Origin: Mauremys mutica
Lineage: Eukaryota > Chordata > Testudines > Geoemydidae
DNA length: 64,000 nt
Assembly: GCF_020497125.1 (NCBI RefSeq)
Contig: NC_059094.1
Coordinates: forward strand, 4,443,733 to 4,507,732
Direction: 5' to 3'
Part shown: piece by piece, positions 32,143 to 42,189 of the stretch
Layout of the letters: every line of letters begins with the position of its first letter
How positions within the stretch are numbered: position 1 is the stretch's first letter
The notes under the pieces: generated by a model
The model's input: the letters and a program-made list of their open reading frames with translations, nothing else
Database searches by the model: none
What the model was told of the DNA's origin: nothing
Made by a program: the position numbers and the translations under genes

Positions 32143-34480
32143 TCAAAAGTTAGATTTTGGTCCCACTGGTGGTTTCGAGGGACTTTGATTTTGGCCCCTT
32201 TGGGGTCTTGATTGGCATCTACGCCCACCTCGGCCACGCCGCCTGTCAAAGTCCTGCCTGTTTCTAGGCACAAAATACGGACGGGGAGGTTGGGGGCGGA
32301 AGGGTCTGCGTTGGGTCACTGGTGTGTGCATGCCTAGCGAACGCATTATGACCCTATTGTCTTTCAGGCTTTGCAGCCTAGAGTCAGTCTTCTCCGAGAA
32401 GAGGCCTTTACCATCAAACGGCAAGTCCTGGATGGTGTACTGCAACTCAGGAAACCTGAAGCCATGAGATACGCCTCATGGCAACACCTGAGGCCAGAGT
32501 CCTGGCTGCTGAGTCAGCTGCATCGAGCGAGGCTTGGAGGGAAGTTCTGGCCACCTTTTTTCCTTCCTCCAAGAAGGCCGCGAACTCCTGGCGGGAATCC
32601 TGAGGGAGTAGTTCCGTAAATCTCCCCACCTCCGCCCATGTGTTGTAATTAAAGCGGCTGAGGAGGGCTTGTTGATTCGCCACCCGGAGCTGTAAGGCGC
32701 CCGCCGAGTACACCTTTCGGCCGAGCAGGTCCATTCGCCTAGCCTCCTTAGATTTTGGGGCTGCTGCCTGCTGGCCATGGCGTTCCCTCTCATTAACTGA
32801 TTGAACGACCAGTGAGCAGGGAGGAGGATGGACATATAAATACTCGTACCCCTTAGAGGGCACCATATATTTACGCTCGACTCCCCTGGCTGAAGGTGGT
32901 ATGGAGGCCGGCGATTGCCATAGAGTGTCTGCATTGGCTTGGATGGTACGAATAAACGGTAGGGCCACTCTGGTGGGAGCATCAGCCGACAGAATGCTCA
33001 CCACTGGGTCCTCCACCTCTGGGACCTCCTCTACCTGGAGTTTCATGTTGAGTGCTACCCTCCTGAGGAGGTCCTGGTGGGCCCTCAGGTCGATTGGAGG
33101 AGGGCCCAAGGAAGATGTCCCTGCCACCGCCTCGTCTGGAGAAGAGGAAGAGGAGACACCTGGGATGAGAGGGTCCTGCGTGGCCTCTTGCTCCTGAGCA
33201 ACCTCCTGCTCCAGTGGGACTGGGGAGTCCGGTGGGTGGACTGGAGCTTCCTCCATACCAGCGGGAGGTGGACGGCTGATTGTCGCCTCTGGCACCCGGT
33301 GCTCTGATGGGGCCGAGCGGGACGGGACTACTGGTGCCCCTTGGGCCTGGTGGTATGCCCAAGGCGTCCAGAAGGACCACTGGCGTGGGCCTAGGTCCTG
33401 GGCCTGTACCTCTTGGAAGACCCCGGTGGGCACATCAGACTCGCGGTCCTGCGCATAATAGCTGTCCGCGCAGGACGACTCTGAAGCATGCCTGGAAGGC
33501 CATGGAGGAGTGGAGAGGCCCTGAGCAGAGTCCATGTCTCTAGCAGGCCTAGCTCTACTCGGCACCGGATACCGGTACCGGGAGGCATACCGGTACCGGG
33601 AACGAGATCGGGACCTGCGACCAGAACGGTGCCGGTAGGTCGACCGCGATCTCGAGGCTCAGCGTCGGGAGCGGCTACGGGAGTCACGGTGCCTGGAGCG
33701 GTGCCGGGAGCTGGAGCAGTGCCGAGAATATCGGGCCGGCGACCGGGATGCCGACCGGAGCCGCGAGTGCGACAGGTACCGCAGAGGAGAACGGTGCCAG
33801 GACTGCAAGCGGCGACAGGAGTGGGAGCGCCGTCGGGACCTGGAACGTCTGCAGGACCGTGATCTAGAACGGTGCCAGTCTGCTGTGCCGACAGAGGGTG
33901 GCCGAATGAAGACCGGCTTGCCTATAGACTGTGTCGCCCGCACCGGCGGTGCCAGGGGCGGAGGCAGCGTCGACTCTGTCATCAAAATCAGATCCCTCGC
34001 TGTTGAAAACATCTCCGGCGTGGATGGGATATTAAGCTCTACCACAGGTCTAGCCGGGGAGCTGACAGGCACCAGACTCGATGGCCCTTGTGGGTCTGGA
34101 ATCGACGGTGCAGATGTCGTCGGTGCCGCGGCGGGTGTCGGCGCCGGGCGGTCCAACTTGGACGAGCTCTCTGGCTGCGGTGCAGGTGGCACGGAAGCAG
34201 CAGGAGTCTTAGTCTTTCTCGACCTTGGGGAGAGGGAGTGGCGTCGAGCCGGCCTTGGTGCCGGCGACGGGTGGTGCCGAGGAGCCTTGGCCGTACCGGC
34301 TTGGTCCGGTGCCGAGGAGGTGCTTCTGTGCGACTCCCCGAGGCACTTCAGACAGGAATCGTGCGGGTCTCCTGTCGGCATCGGCCTGCAGCAGGCCGAG
34401 CACGGTTTGAAACCCGGTGAACCGGGCATGGGCCCCGGCACCGGGTGCGGGGAAGGGGCTATTCCCCAAGCCCCTCTCAA
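32143..34480 (-). pseudogene. DIRS gag-like ORF, interrupted
   Basis: The first part (34,480-33,659) opens with a Cys-rich stretch ('CSACCRPMPTGDPHDSC') and then a Ser/Arg/Pro-rich region. After an in-frame stop at 33,659 the same frame continues (from about 33,565 to 32,447) with 'GREVYS'-type helical sequence and the 'LLSRFNYNTWAEVGRF' block. A frame change near 32,447 leads into the tail (32,445-32,143), containing 'IQDLPFDGKGLFSEKTDSRL' and an Arg/Gly-rich basic end. This layout is typical of the DIRS1 Gag-like protein, which packages element RNA. Defects make this copy non-coding. Confidence 0.8.
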
Positions 34481-34609
34481 CTATTATTATACTAAATATA
34501 CTATAAAGTAATAAACTAAAGTGAAATATAAAAAAAGTTTTTAACTATATACACAACAAGGAACGAGAGAACTACGAGTAGCTAGGGAAGTGGAGGTCAG
34601 CTAAGCCGC

Positions 34610-34830
34610 GCTCCACTGTTCCAACGACCGACACGGGCGGTAAGAAGGAACTGAGGGGCGGATGGGTCGGCAGGGGTATATATCCGGTGCCATAGCGGCG
34701 CCACTCCAGGGGGCGCCCAGCCGACCCACCGAGTGTTGCTAGGGTAAAAATCTTCCGATGAACGGGCACGCGGCGCGCGCACACCTAACTGGAATGGATA
34801 TGATCAAGCACTCGAAGAAGAACATTCTTT
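34610..34830. repeat. DIRS right inverted terminal repeat
   Basis: Reverse complement of the left terminal block. Both strands can be read as the same short peptide frame ('RKIFTLATLGGSAGRPLEW'), which is only a reflection of terminal repeat identity and not a gene. The outermost 34,782-34,822 matches the internal copy at 29,125-29,163 in inverted orientation. Confidence 0.85.
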
Positions 34831-34843
34831 GCCAGCTACCCTA

Positions 34844-36328
34844 TGTAACTTTAACGCCCTCGTGGCCAAGATGGAGTCTGCTCTGCAGGCAGCTCTGGCC
34901 AAGAGACAGCACGCGCAGGAATGCAGCAGGAGAAATCCCTTCCACCCCAGGGGCACCTGTTCCAAACCCCCCAGAGTGAACACACACACCCACAGGAAAA
35001 GTACAATGGACATAACAAAGGGAGATATTTATTTACAGAGGGCTGGGAGGAGAAAAACAACAAGGAGAAATATAGGGGGAGCAGTAAAACAGGGCTGCAT
35101 CCAAACCAAGGCCCCATGGACCCAGTGGTAGCACAGTCTGAAAGGGCAGACACTAAGCAATGTGTCTGCGCACAGAGTTCAGGAGGCCTGAGCAAAGTTC
35201 CAGTATGGTGGTGAGTCTTTGGTACTCCTGGTCGTCTTCGGCGCCAGTGAACTCTCCCCAGCAAACCCCTCCGGTGCCCTCTTCTGCCACTCTCTGCAAA
35301 GCCACACAGAGCGACCACCTCCCCACTTAACTATCTAGCAGCCTCCTTCCTTATTCCCAGTGCAGAGTCACAAGCCCCAGTACTCACAGCCCCAGGCAGC
35401 TCCGGGCAGCCGTGATACTGGGTCCAGCTCCGGCCTGTCCTTCTCGGGTGATTCCCCCCGGCACAGGACTCCTCCTGGCTCCTGTCCTGGGCTGTCCCCG
35501 ATCGGGCTTGTCCTCCTCAGGCCTCCGGCAGGTTCTCTCTGCTTCCTTCTCCAGGGCCAGCCATGCTGCTTCCCCTCTCTCTCCCTCCAGGTTTCATAAT
35601 CATCCTCCCCTGAGGGTACAGGTGACACCCCCGAGAATGAACGTAACCGCTTGTATGGAGCATTTTCATGTACCGGCTTCAATGCATCTTTGAGAGCATT
35701 TCCCAGCTCTTTGGCCCATCCCACCAGGCTGGGTGCTGCAGGTGTTGGAGTCCCTCCTAATGCTAAAATTAATTCTTCTCTTGTCCGCTTCTCATCTACC
35801 ATCAGAGCTTGCAATTTCTGTGCTAAAGAATCCACCTCAAGTGACTCAGGCACACTAGGAGGGGACTGCTCTGCCCCGAGAATTGTCCAGGGGATACCTT
35901 CTACTTTCACCTCTTTGGGCATTTTGTCAAGATCTGCTTCCTTGGAGTGAGTACATAGTGCTACCATGCCCTTCACTTTGCAGTTGTAAATACGGGTGTG
36001 GACCTTTACCCACCCCAGTATTTCAGCTGCATCTAGGCTTTCCTCAATTTCATTTGGTTCCATCTCTTCTGGGAACCCCGCCACCAGCACAGCTTTGGTT
36101 ACTGGGATTCGTGCCCCTCGGCACAGGTCTTCTAATAATCCTCTCTCCATTTTTTTTTTTTTTACTGAGATGAAAGTCACTCAGGAGTTTCTTTTCTCTG
36201 TGAAGAAAAAACCCAGGGTGCGCAACGTAGGGGTGTGGGTATGTGTGTGTGTGTACTGCAAATCCCCGTACGGGCCACCAAGTGTAACTTTAACGCCCTC
36301 GTGGCCAAGATGGAGTCTGCTCTGCAGC
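34844..36328 (-). mobile_element. Compact LTR retroelement with PNMA-like Gag and truncated 5' LTR
   Basis: Minus-strand element. The 3' LTR is 35,372-34,844 (529 bp, TGTGAC... to ...GTTACA, with 'aataaatatctcc' polyadenylation signal). The 5' LTR survives only as its last 46 bp (36,328-36,283), identical over most of that length to the end of the 3' LTR. The 5' remnant is directly followed by 'tggtggcccgtacgggga', a likely primer-binding site. The internal region contains only a short gag frame; protease, RT and integrase are missing. The element lies 14 bp from the DIRS right end. Confidence 0.78.
35368..36150 (-). CDS. PNMA-like Gag protein fragment of an LTR element
   Basis: About 260 residues from the ATG at 36,150. 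An upstream in-frame ATG at 36,180 would add a poly-Lys stretch from an A homopolymer and is less likely. The N-terminus 'LLEDLCRGARIPVTKAVLV' followed by 'GFPEEMEPNEIEESL' matches the RNA-recognition-like start of paraneoplastic Ma antigen (PNMA) proteins. 'PYKRLRSFSGVSPVP' and 'YETWRERE' match the border into the PNMA capsid domain. After about residue 200 the sequence turns basic and Pro-rich and no longer resembles a capsid, so the capsid domain is deleted or out of frame. PNMA genes are domesticated Ty3/gypsy gags. This copy sits between LTR sequences, so it is an element gene and not a host gene. Confidence 0.7.
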   Translation of the reverse strand: MERGLLEDLCRGARIPVTKAVLVAGFPEEMEPNEIEESLDAAEILGWVKVHTRIYNCKVKGMVALCTHSKEADLDKMPKEVKVEGIPWTILGAEQSPPSVPESLEVDSLAQKLQALMVDEKRTREELILALGGTPTPAAPSLVGWAKELGNALKDALKPVHENAPYKRLRSFSGVSPVPSGEDDYETWREREGKQHGWPWRRKQREPAGGLRRTSPIGDSPGQEPGGVLCRGESPEKDRPELDPVSRLPGAAWGCEYWGL

Positions 36329-37252
36329 CAGCCCTTTGCTGGGGGCAGGGCCAGCGCCGGTCACATGGCGGGGAGTGGCGGCGGCAGCAGCCGGCGGAGC
36401 AGGGGGCCGGGGCGGCAGCATGGCCCTGGAGGACCCGTTCTCCGCCGTGTGGGGGGAGGTGCAGAAGGCTGTGAACACGGCCCGGGGGCTGTACGAGCGC
36501 TGGTGTGAGCTGCTGCAGGAGACTCATGTCGTCAGCACAGAGGAGTTCGACTGGACCACGAACGAGCTGCGCAACAGCCTGCGGAGCATCGAGTGGGACC
36601 TGGAGGATCTGGAGACCATTGGCATTGTGGAGTCGAACCTTCGCAAGTTCAGGATCGAAGCCAGCGAGCTGACGGAGAGACGGGCCTTCGTGAGGCAGAT
36701 GCGGGACTCCGTCAAGGAGATGCGGGATCATATATCCAGCCCGTCAGCCCTGGCCTTCACCGAGCGGAAAAACAGAGAGATGCTGATTGGCGGTGGGGCC
36801 AGCCAGAAGCCTCCCCCCCCCCCCCGGAGCAGTACGGGCAGCTGCGGGAGGAGCTGGTGTCAGCCAATTCCCGCTATATTGAGGAGCAGCAATTGCATCA
36901 GCAGCTGATCATAGACCAGCAGGACGAGCAGCTGGAGCTGGTGTCGGGCAGCATCCGGGTCTTGAAGCACATGTCGGGCCGGGTTGGGGACGAGCTGGAC
37001 GAGCAGAGCTTGATGCTGGAGGAGTTCGGCCAGGAGATGGATCACACCCAGTCCCACATGGACGGCGTGCTGAAGAAGATGGCCAAGGTCTCCCACATGA
37101 CCAGCGACCGGCGCCAGTGGTGTGTGATCGGCATTCTGCTTGTTCTTCTCATCGTGGTGCTTATCCTCTCTCTCCCTCCAGCTCCAGCCCTGCCCCCTGG
37201 AGTTTCCCTCCTTTTTCTTACTCTCCCCCTCCCCCTTGGGAAAAAGATTTAA
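36329..37252 (+). pseudogene. STX10: Intronless syntaxin-10 retrocopy, frameshifted
   Basis: Starting at ATG 36,420 the frame encodes the N-terminal syntaxin-6/10 helical domain ('[20 protein letters not shown]', '[20 protein letters not shown]'). A run of 13 C at 36,812-36,824 shifts the frame. The next frame carries '[12 protein letters not shown]', the t-SNARE helix ('[20 protein letters not shown]', '[14 protein letters not shown]') and '[20 protein letters not shown]' leading into the C-terminal membrane anchor. The combination resembles STX10 more than STX6, a trans-Golgi/endosome Q-SNARE. The absence of introns across several vertebrate exon boundaries indicates retroposition. The normal stop is not seen and the frame runs to 37,252. 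The GC-rich 5' leader (36,329-36,419) looks like an mRNA 5' UTR. No poly-A tail is visible. One C more or less is the only clear lesion, so a sequencing error is possible. Confidence 0.85.
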
Positions 37253-37843
37253 AGGGGCCATGCTCTCTAGACCCCAAAGGGGTTACACCTAAGTGAGCTG
37301 GATGTGTGACTTTGCTCAGTTACGGTTCATTGTCCCTGTGCTGCATTCAGGAGGAACTAGCACTCATACAAGTGGTGGTTTAGTGCTTCTTCACTGCTCC
37401 TCCTCATATTCCTCCCTGCAATGGTCTAGCAATGGTGGTTCCGAATACACACTGCCCGTGGGGTTGTGTACCTGGAAACCTGTTTCAGTTCAGTACTAGG
37501 GCCTGCTCGCTAGCCGTTAATTTGGACAGCTCCTGAGGGGGACAGGATTCTCCGAGACGGTAACACCAGTCTGGTGCGCTCACACTGCCCTAGTTGATGA
37601 GGCAGAGGTGTCAGTGCTGCTAACAGCTGGAGATGGGTTTAATATGGAAGCGAGCTCTTTTCAGACCTCCCTGTAACCCCTACAACCAGCGGGCCAGGGA
37701 TGAGGCAGCTGTGGTAGCCCTGGCCCATTCCCTTTATGGGGGTTTCTTTGGACATGGTGTCTCTGACTCCAAACAGCCCCTAATGCTGACTGACGTGAGC
37801 AGGGCTGAAACGGGAGGGTGCTGGGGACGGGGTGTCTCCTCTC
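37253..37843 (+). other. Sequence downstream of the syntaxin retrocopy, possibly 3' UTR
   Basis: About 590 bp with no repeat family or coding exon I recognise. It may be 3' untranslated sequence of the retrocopied transcript, cut by the element beginning at 37,844. Confidence 0.35.
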
Positions 37844-38466
37844 CAGGGGTGAGCTGGAGCCGGTTCGCACGAACCGGTTGTTAAATTTAGAAGCGGTTTT
37901 AGAACCGCTTGTTAACTGGCTTCCCTGCGAGGGAAGCTTTGATGGGCTCTGGCCGGGAAGGGTGTAATTCCTCCTCCCGGCCGCCAGGGGGCGCTGCGCT
38001 GCGCTACGGGAGCCATGTGGGCTGCCTCCTAACCCGGTTGCTGCTGCTGCTCCTCGGACCTCTGGCCCTGGGGCTCCTGCTGCTGATGCCTGGTGGGTCC
38101 CCGGGGGGCTGCTCCCAGCCGGTCCCCGCCTGTGAGTGTCTGCGTCTCCTGCCCCCAGTCCCTGCCACAGCCCCTGCCACAGCCACCAGCCAGCCACAGC
38201 CCCTGCCACAGCCACCCCCAGTCCGCAGCCACCCCCTGCCCACAGCCACCCCCTGCTAGCCCCTGTCTGCATCCCCTACCCACAGCCAGCCCCTGTTGCA
38301 GCCAGCCCGTGTCACACTCCCTGCCTCCAGCTAGCCCTGCCCCACGCCCCTGTCTGCAGCCAGCCCCGTGTCCACTGGTGCCCTGCAGTTCCCAGGGCAC
38401 TAACCCTGCACACCTGCTTCAATGAGGGGGGCAGGGAGCAGCTGGGACCCACACATGTGCACACCC

Positions 38467-38590
38467 TAGGGTGAGCAGGCAGCAAGTGTGAAAAATCGGG
38501 ACAGGGGGTGAGGAGTAATAGGAGCCTATATAAGAAAAAGACCCCAAAATTGAGACTGTGCCTATAAAATAGGGACATCTGGTCACCCTA
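38467..38590 (+). mobile_element. 124-bp hAT-type MITE
   Basis: Same length and sequence family as 8,233-8,356, with 'tagggtgagcagg' and 'ctggtcacccta' ends. Flanks 'gcacaccc' (38,459-38,466) and 'gcagaccc' (38,591-38,598) match at 7 of 8 bases. Confidence 0.82.
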
Positions 38591-38679
38591 GCAGACCCAA
38601 AGGGAGTGGCAGGGACCCACACATGTGAAACGGAGCTCATTTCTAGTTCAGGCCCATCTTTTTAAAAAAGAACTTTAGG

Positions 38680-38805
38680 TAGGGTTAACATACATCTGTA
38701 TTTTCCTGGACATGTCAGGCTTTTCAGTTCTTAAATCGCTGTCTGGGTGGAATTTTTAAAATTTAAAAATTCCTCCCAGGAAAATACGGACGTATGGTAA
38801 CCCTA
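38680..38805 (+). mobile_element. 126-bp MITE-like element
   Basis: The ends 'tagggttaacatacatctg' and 'cggacgtatggtaaccct' are long imperfect inverted repeats, each including a 'ttttcctgg' arm. No clear target duplication was found. Confidence 0.55.
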
Positions 38806-38893
38806 TTGGTACAAAAAATACATGCTCTGGCACATCCCTTAAATCAGAACTTTATAGAGAACCGGTTGTTAAGATTTTAGCAGCTCATCACTG

Positions 38894-39487
38894 GCAAGGG
38901 TGTTTGGTTTTGTGTGATTAGAAAGTTGCCAACCCTACATGGGCCTCTCTGCTGAGTCTGCATTTAACTACAGAGCAATGCTTTCCCAGGCTTGGGCTGA
39001 GGAAAGAGCCCTGCCCCGCAGCATTGCCAGGGACCTCCAACATGTGGAGCGAGGCAGTGTGAGCAGATGGGCAGAGGCGGCTTCCGAGAACAGCTGTGCC
39101 TGGCCACCACTAAAACCTCGGGTCGGTATAATAATGTTGCCTAGGGGTGGAGTTCTCATGACACTTCTATTCCGGCAAAAGCCTAGTGTAGACAGTTACA
39201 CTGGCCAAAGCACTCTCTTGCCCCTACACGCTGCATCCCCACTAGGAGGCACCGCAGGCAGAGCTGTTGCCGTATAACCCTGTGTCTGTCTAGCTGGGTA
39301 GACCTGGCCTGGCTTTGAAGGGGAGGGAAGGCTTAGCCCATGGGAAGTGGCGTGAAAGGAGGTGCAAAGCCGAGGGCAGAGATGCCCAGAGGTTTGAATG
39401 AGGGGGAATGAAATGTTGTTATTCCTGTTGTATGAGTAAAGGGCAGAAGAACTGTCCTGAGCCTGTCCTGAGTGAGGGGGTCACCCT
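38894..39487. other. Unassigned spacer sequence
   Basis: About 600 bp. Short open frames are present, but I found no motif, splice-consistent exon or repeat family to support a call. Confidence 0.35.
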
Positions 39488-39634
39488 CAGGGCTTAATTT
39501 TTTGCCAGGCCTGAGCCCTGGCACATCTAGGCTTGGCAGTTCATAGCCTCAGGACCTCCGGGTTTGCCCCATTAGTTAAGAAAGTAAAAAACTTCCTTGA
39601 GCCCCGGCACCTTTTTCATTAGAATTAAGCACTG
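39488..39634 (+). mobile_element. 147-bp hAT-type MITE
   Basis: Termini 'cagggcttaattttttgcc' and 'attagaattaagcactg' are imperfect inverted repeats. A perfect 8-bp duplication 'gtcaccct' flanks the element (39,480-39,487 and 39,635-39,642). Non-coding. Confidence 0.85.
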
Positions 39635-39642
39635 GTCACCCT

Positions 39643-40210
39643 CAACTGGACTGCGCTGGCTAAGCAAGAGGTTTGAATGGCAGATCCCGGTGGAGAGGGA
39701 GGGGGGAGACAGGGGGTTTGCTTGGTGCTGTGGGCTCTGCCTAAAAGTCACAGGCACTATTTGACCTGCCCCTCTCTCCTGTTTACAGATAGAGCTGATT
39801 AGCTCCAGAGAGAGTCTTTTGGTTTGTTAAGTGACCACTGGAGCTGAAATGACCTCCCAGCCTGTGGGGGAGAAGGCACCTCGCTCATTCCTCCAGCTGC
39901 TCACCACTGGCGGCTGCTCTCCGGCTGCTCACTCTGGCCGCTGTTTGTCGTGCCACCATTCACTCCACCACTCCATGGCCGATGGCCTTGTGCCATCACC
40001 TTCTGCTGCCACCAGCCCCTGTGACCTCTCAGTTGGTCTCCTGAGGTTTCACCAGCTCTCAGTGATTTCAGCTCTCAGTGGGGGAACCTCACACTGAGTG
40101 CAGGCTGGGCCAGCAGCGTCTTCCACAGAAATGCTGTCCTGTAGCAGGTCTAAGAACATAGACCTGATTATCACTTGGATCAATCGGAGAGAGATCCATT
40201 GAAACATACT
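39643..40210. other. Unassigned spacer sequence
   Basis: About 570 bp between two hAT elements. I see no supportable gene or repeat here. Confidence 0.35.
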
Positions 40211-40218
40211 GGAAGAAG

Positions 40219-41682
40219 CAGGGCCGGCTCTAGGTTTTTTGCCGCCCCAAGCAAAATAAAATTTGGCTGCCCTCACCCCAGCCCTGGGCTCCCCCCCTGC
40301 ACGCCCTTGCTGCCCCAGCCCTGGGCTCTGCCCCCCACACACCTGCACCCCCTGCTGCCCCAGCTCTGGGCCTCCCCCTTTCCGCACCCCCCTGTCACCC
40401 CAGCCCTGGGCTCACACACACCCTGTGCTGCACCAGCTCTGGGCACCCCCCTTCCCACCCACCAGTGCCCCCCCACCCCCTGCCACCCGAGCCCTGGGCT
40501 CTGCCCCCTCTACCCGCACCCCCTGCCACACCAGCCCTGGGCTCTTCCTCCCTCTCCCCCACCTGCACCCTCCTTCTGCCCCAGCCCTGGGTCACTGGTG
40601 ACTTGCTCCCAGGGTGGGTCATTCAGCAGGAATTTTGGATGTGCACAGAACACAGACAGGATTGGTTACCATATGGTTACAGAACTGCAGTAAAGTGCAA
40701 CAATTTTCAGCTTGTGTGATTGGAGGATATCTGGATGCATATTATAAGACTGTCCTCCATAAATGAGGAATAGTCAAGGTGCCTTTATTATTCTTTTGTT
40801 CCACTCTTTGTTTCTATGGGGAATTTGCCAATTGAATATCACTGTCTTCCTTTTAAACAACTAAAAAAAAAAAAAGCAATGGCTGTTGAAAATAGCAATT
40901 CCAGTCCTAAAAACCACTGGGAAGCATTTCTTGCTCAATTTTATCTACAGCAAGTTACAATGGATCAGTATATTTGATTTGGGAGAAATGAAGTAACAGC
41001 TGCCCAAACTGAGCTTGAGCACTCCTGACTTTTGAGGTGTTCAAATCTGGAAGGCAGGTGCTATTAGCTAAACCTGGAAAGGAAAAGTCAATTTCTGCTT
41101 CCAAGGCTCAGAAGTGGAAATCCTCCTACGTGCCTGGTACTGTATCTGAAGCTGCCCAGGTCCAGTAGAGCCTCCCCTCCCTTACTTTTCATTTTAAATT
41201 CTAGTGGGATCCACGTACCTCCCTTGCTAGGCTTCAGATAGAGGGGGGCACTGTCCATTTAATCCCCCCAATTCCTTCTTTGGGGGCTGCAAGGTGGGGT
41301 CACACCAGTATCCCTAAGCCAGTCTGGGGATGTCTTCTGAAGGGGATATCTGGGCCAAAGGCTTCTACCTCTTGGGCACACTTGTTCCCCATTCACAGTG
41401 CCACCCCGCTCTAGCAGTGAGCTCAAGCTGCAGCATGAGGTTTCAGCTACCATACTCCCTCCCCTGCTTTCCCGTTGGTAGTGGCTAAGGGAATGCTGGG
41501 AAATGTAGTTCTTTCCCTGCTCCAGGGCTGGTTCTATAGGCAGGGAGCTAACTAAGGAACTACAGCTCCCAGGGCCCCCTGTTGGTTCTCAGCTCCCAGG
41601 CTCGATCCCTGCTAGCTGCCGCCCCTGCAAATGGGCTGCCCCAAGCAGCTGCTTGCTTTGCTGGTGCCTAGAGCCACCCCTG
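40219..41682 (+). mobile_element. 1.46-kb non-autonomous hAT element
   Basis: Begins 'cagggccggctctagg' and ends 'gcctagagccacccctg', flanked by a perfect 8-bp duplication 'ggaagaag' (40,211-40,218 and 41,683-41,690). The first 400 bp contain diverged 25-bp-scale tandem units built on 'ccccagccctgggctc'. No transposase frame is present. The termini are of the same family as the MITE at 10,955-11,134. Confidence 0.88.
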
Positions 41683-41762
41683 GGAAGAAGCAGAGACTTG
41701 AGTTCAGGAGTTGACCAACTAAGGCACTTATGCTGACTCCTTAAGTGAAGGGGACAAGAAGT

Positions 41763-41890
41763 AAAAAGAACAGGCGAACTTGCGGCACCTTAGAGAGACT
41801 AACATTTATTTGAGCATAAGCTTTTGTACACACACACCCCCAACTCTAAGAGGCTAATTCATTAGGAGAAAAAATGTTTGTAGTGATACT
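41763..41890 (-). repeat. Dispersed repeat fragment adjoining arm 2
   Basis: 'gcggcaccttagagagactaac' and 'tttatttgagcataagc' belong to the same family as 42,010-42,105 just inside arm 2. On this side the repeat-like sequence seems to run through the arm boundary, unlike at 18,862. Confidence 0.5.
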
Positions 41891-42189
41891 CAAGATAGCC
41901 CTATATAGACAGTTTGACAAGGTGTGAGGATGTCTGTTTTCTAGTAAAATCAGTGTAAGGAAAGGAGAAAATTCAAAAGGTTCCTCCTTATGCTCACGTA
42001 TGTGAACCCTAATGCACTTATGCTCAAATAAATGTGTTAGTCTCTAAGGTGCCACAAGGATTCCTGTTCTTTTTGTGGATACAGACTAACACGGCTGCTA
42101 CTCTGAATCCAGCTATTGTAAAGTTTAGCGTGACAGTAAAGAGACCCCTTTCCAACCCTTCACCACACAAGACAAAGCCACAGTATTTG

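Larger units (their letters stand above)
28823..34830 (-). mobile_element. DIRS-type tyrosine-recombinase retrotransposon, inactivated
   Basis: About 6.0 kb read on the minus strand: gag (34,480-32,143), RT/RNase H (about 32,010-30,226) and tyrosine recombinase (30,165-29,179). The ends are inverted repeats (28,845-29,050 against 34,610-34,830) rather than LTRs, as in DIRS1-like elements, which integrate with a recombinase instead of a DDE integrase. A segment at 29,125-29,163 repeats the extreme right terminus in inverted form, as expected of an internal complementary region. I see defects in all three genes: stops near 33,659, 31,826, 30,908 and 29,520, and shifts near 32,447 and 30,750. 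No target duplication is seen, consistent with the class. Confidence 0.92.
37844..38893 (+). mobile_element. hAT-like element with nested MITEs
   Basis: The left end 'caggggtgagctggagcc' with 'gaaccggttgttaaattta' and the right end 'gaaccggttgttaagatttt' with 'cagctcatcactg' are related inverted termini. The interior is C-rich, with short 'cccctgccacagcc' tandem units. It has been invaded by the MITEs at 38,467-38,590 and 38,680-38,805. I found no matching 8-bp target duplication, so the outer limits are provisional. Confidence 0.55.
18863..41890. other. Spacer between the inverted arms, filled with mobile elements
   Basis: About 23.0 kb of sequence that is not part of the duplication. The parts I can identify are CR1-clade LINEs, hAT elements, a DIRS element, a PNMA-like LTR element, a syntaxin-10 retrocopy and short palindromic repeats. 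No intact host gene was found. If the arms pair, this segment would be the loop. Confidence 0.85.
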
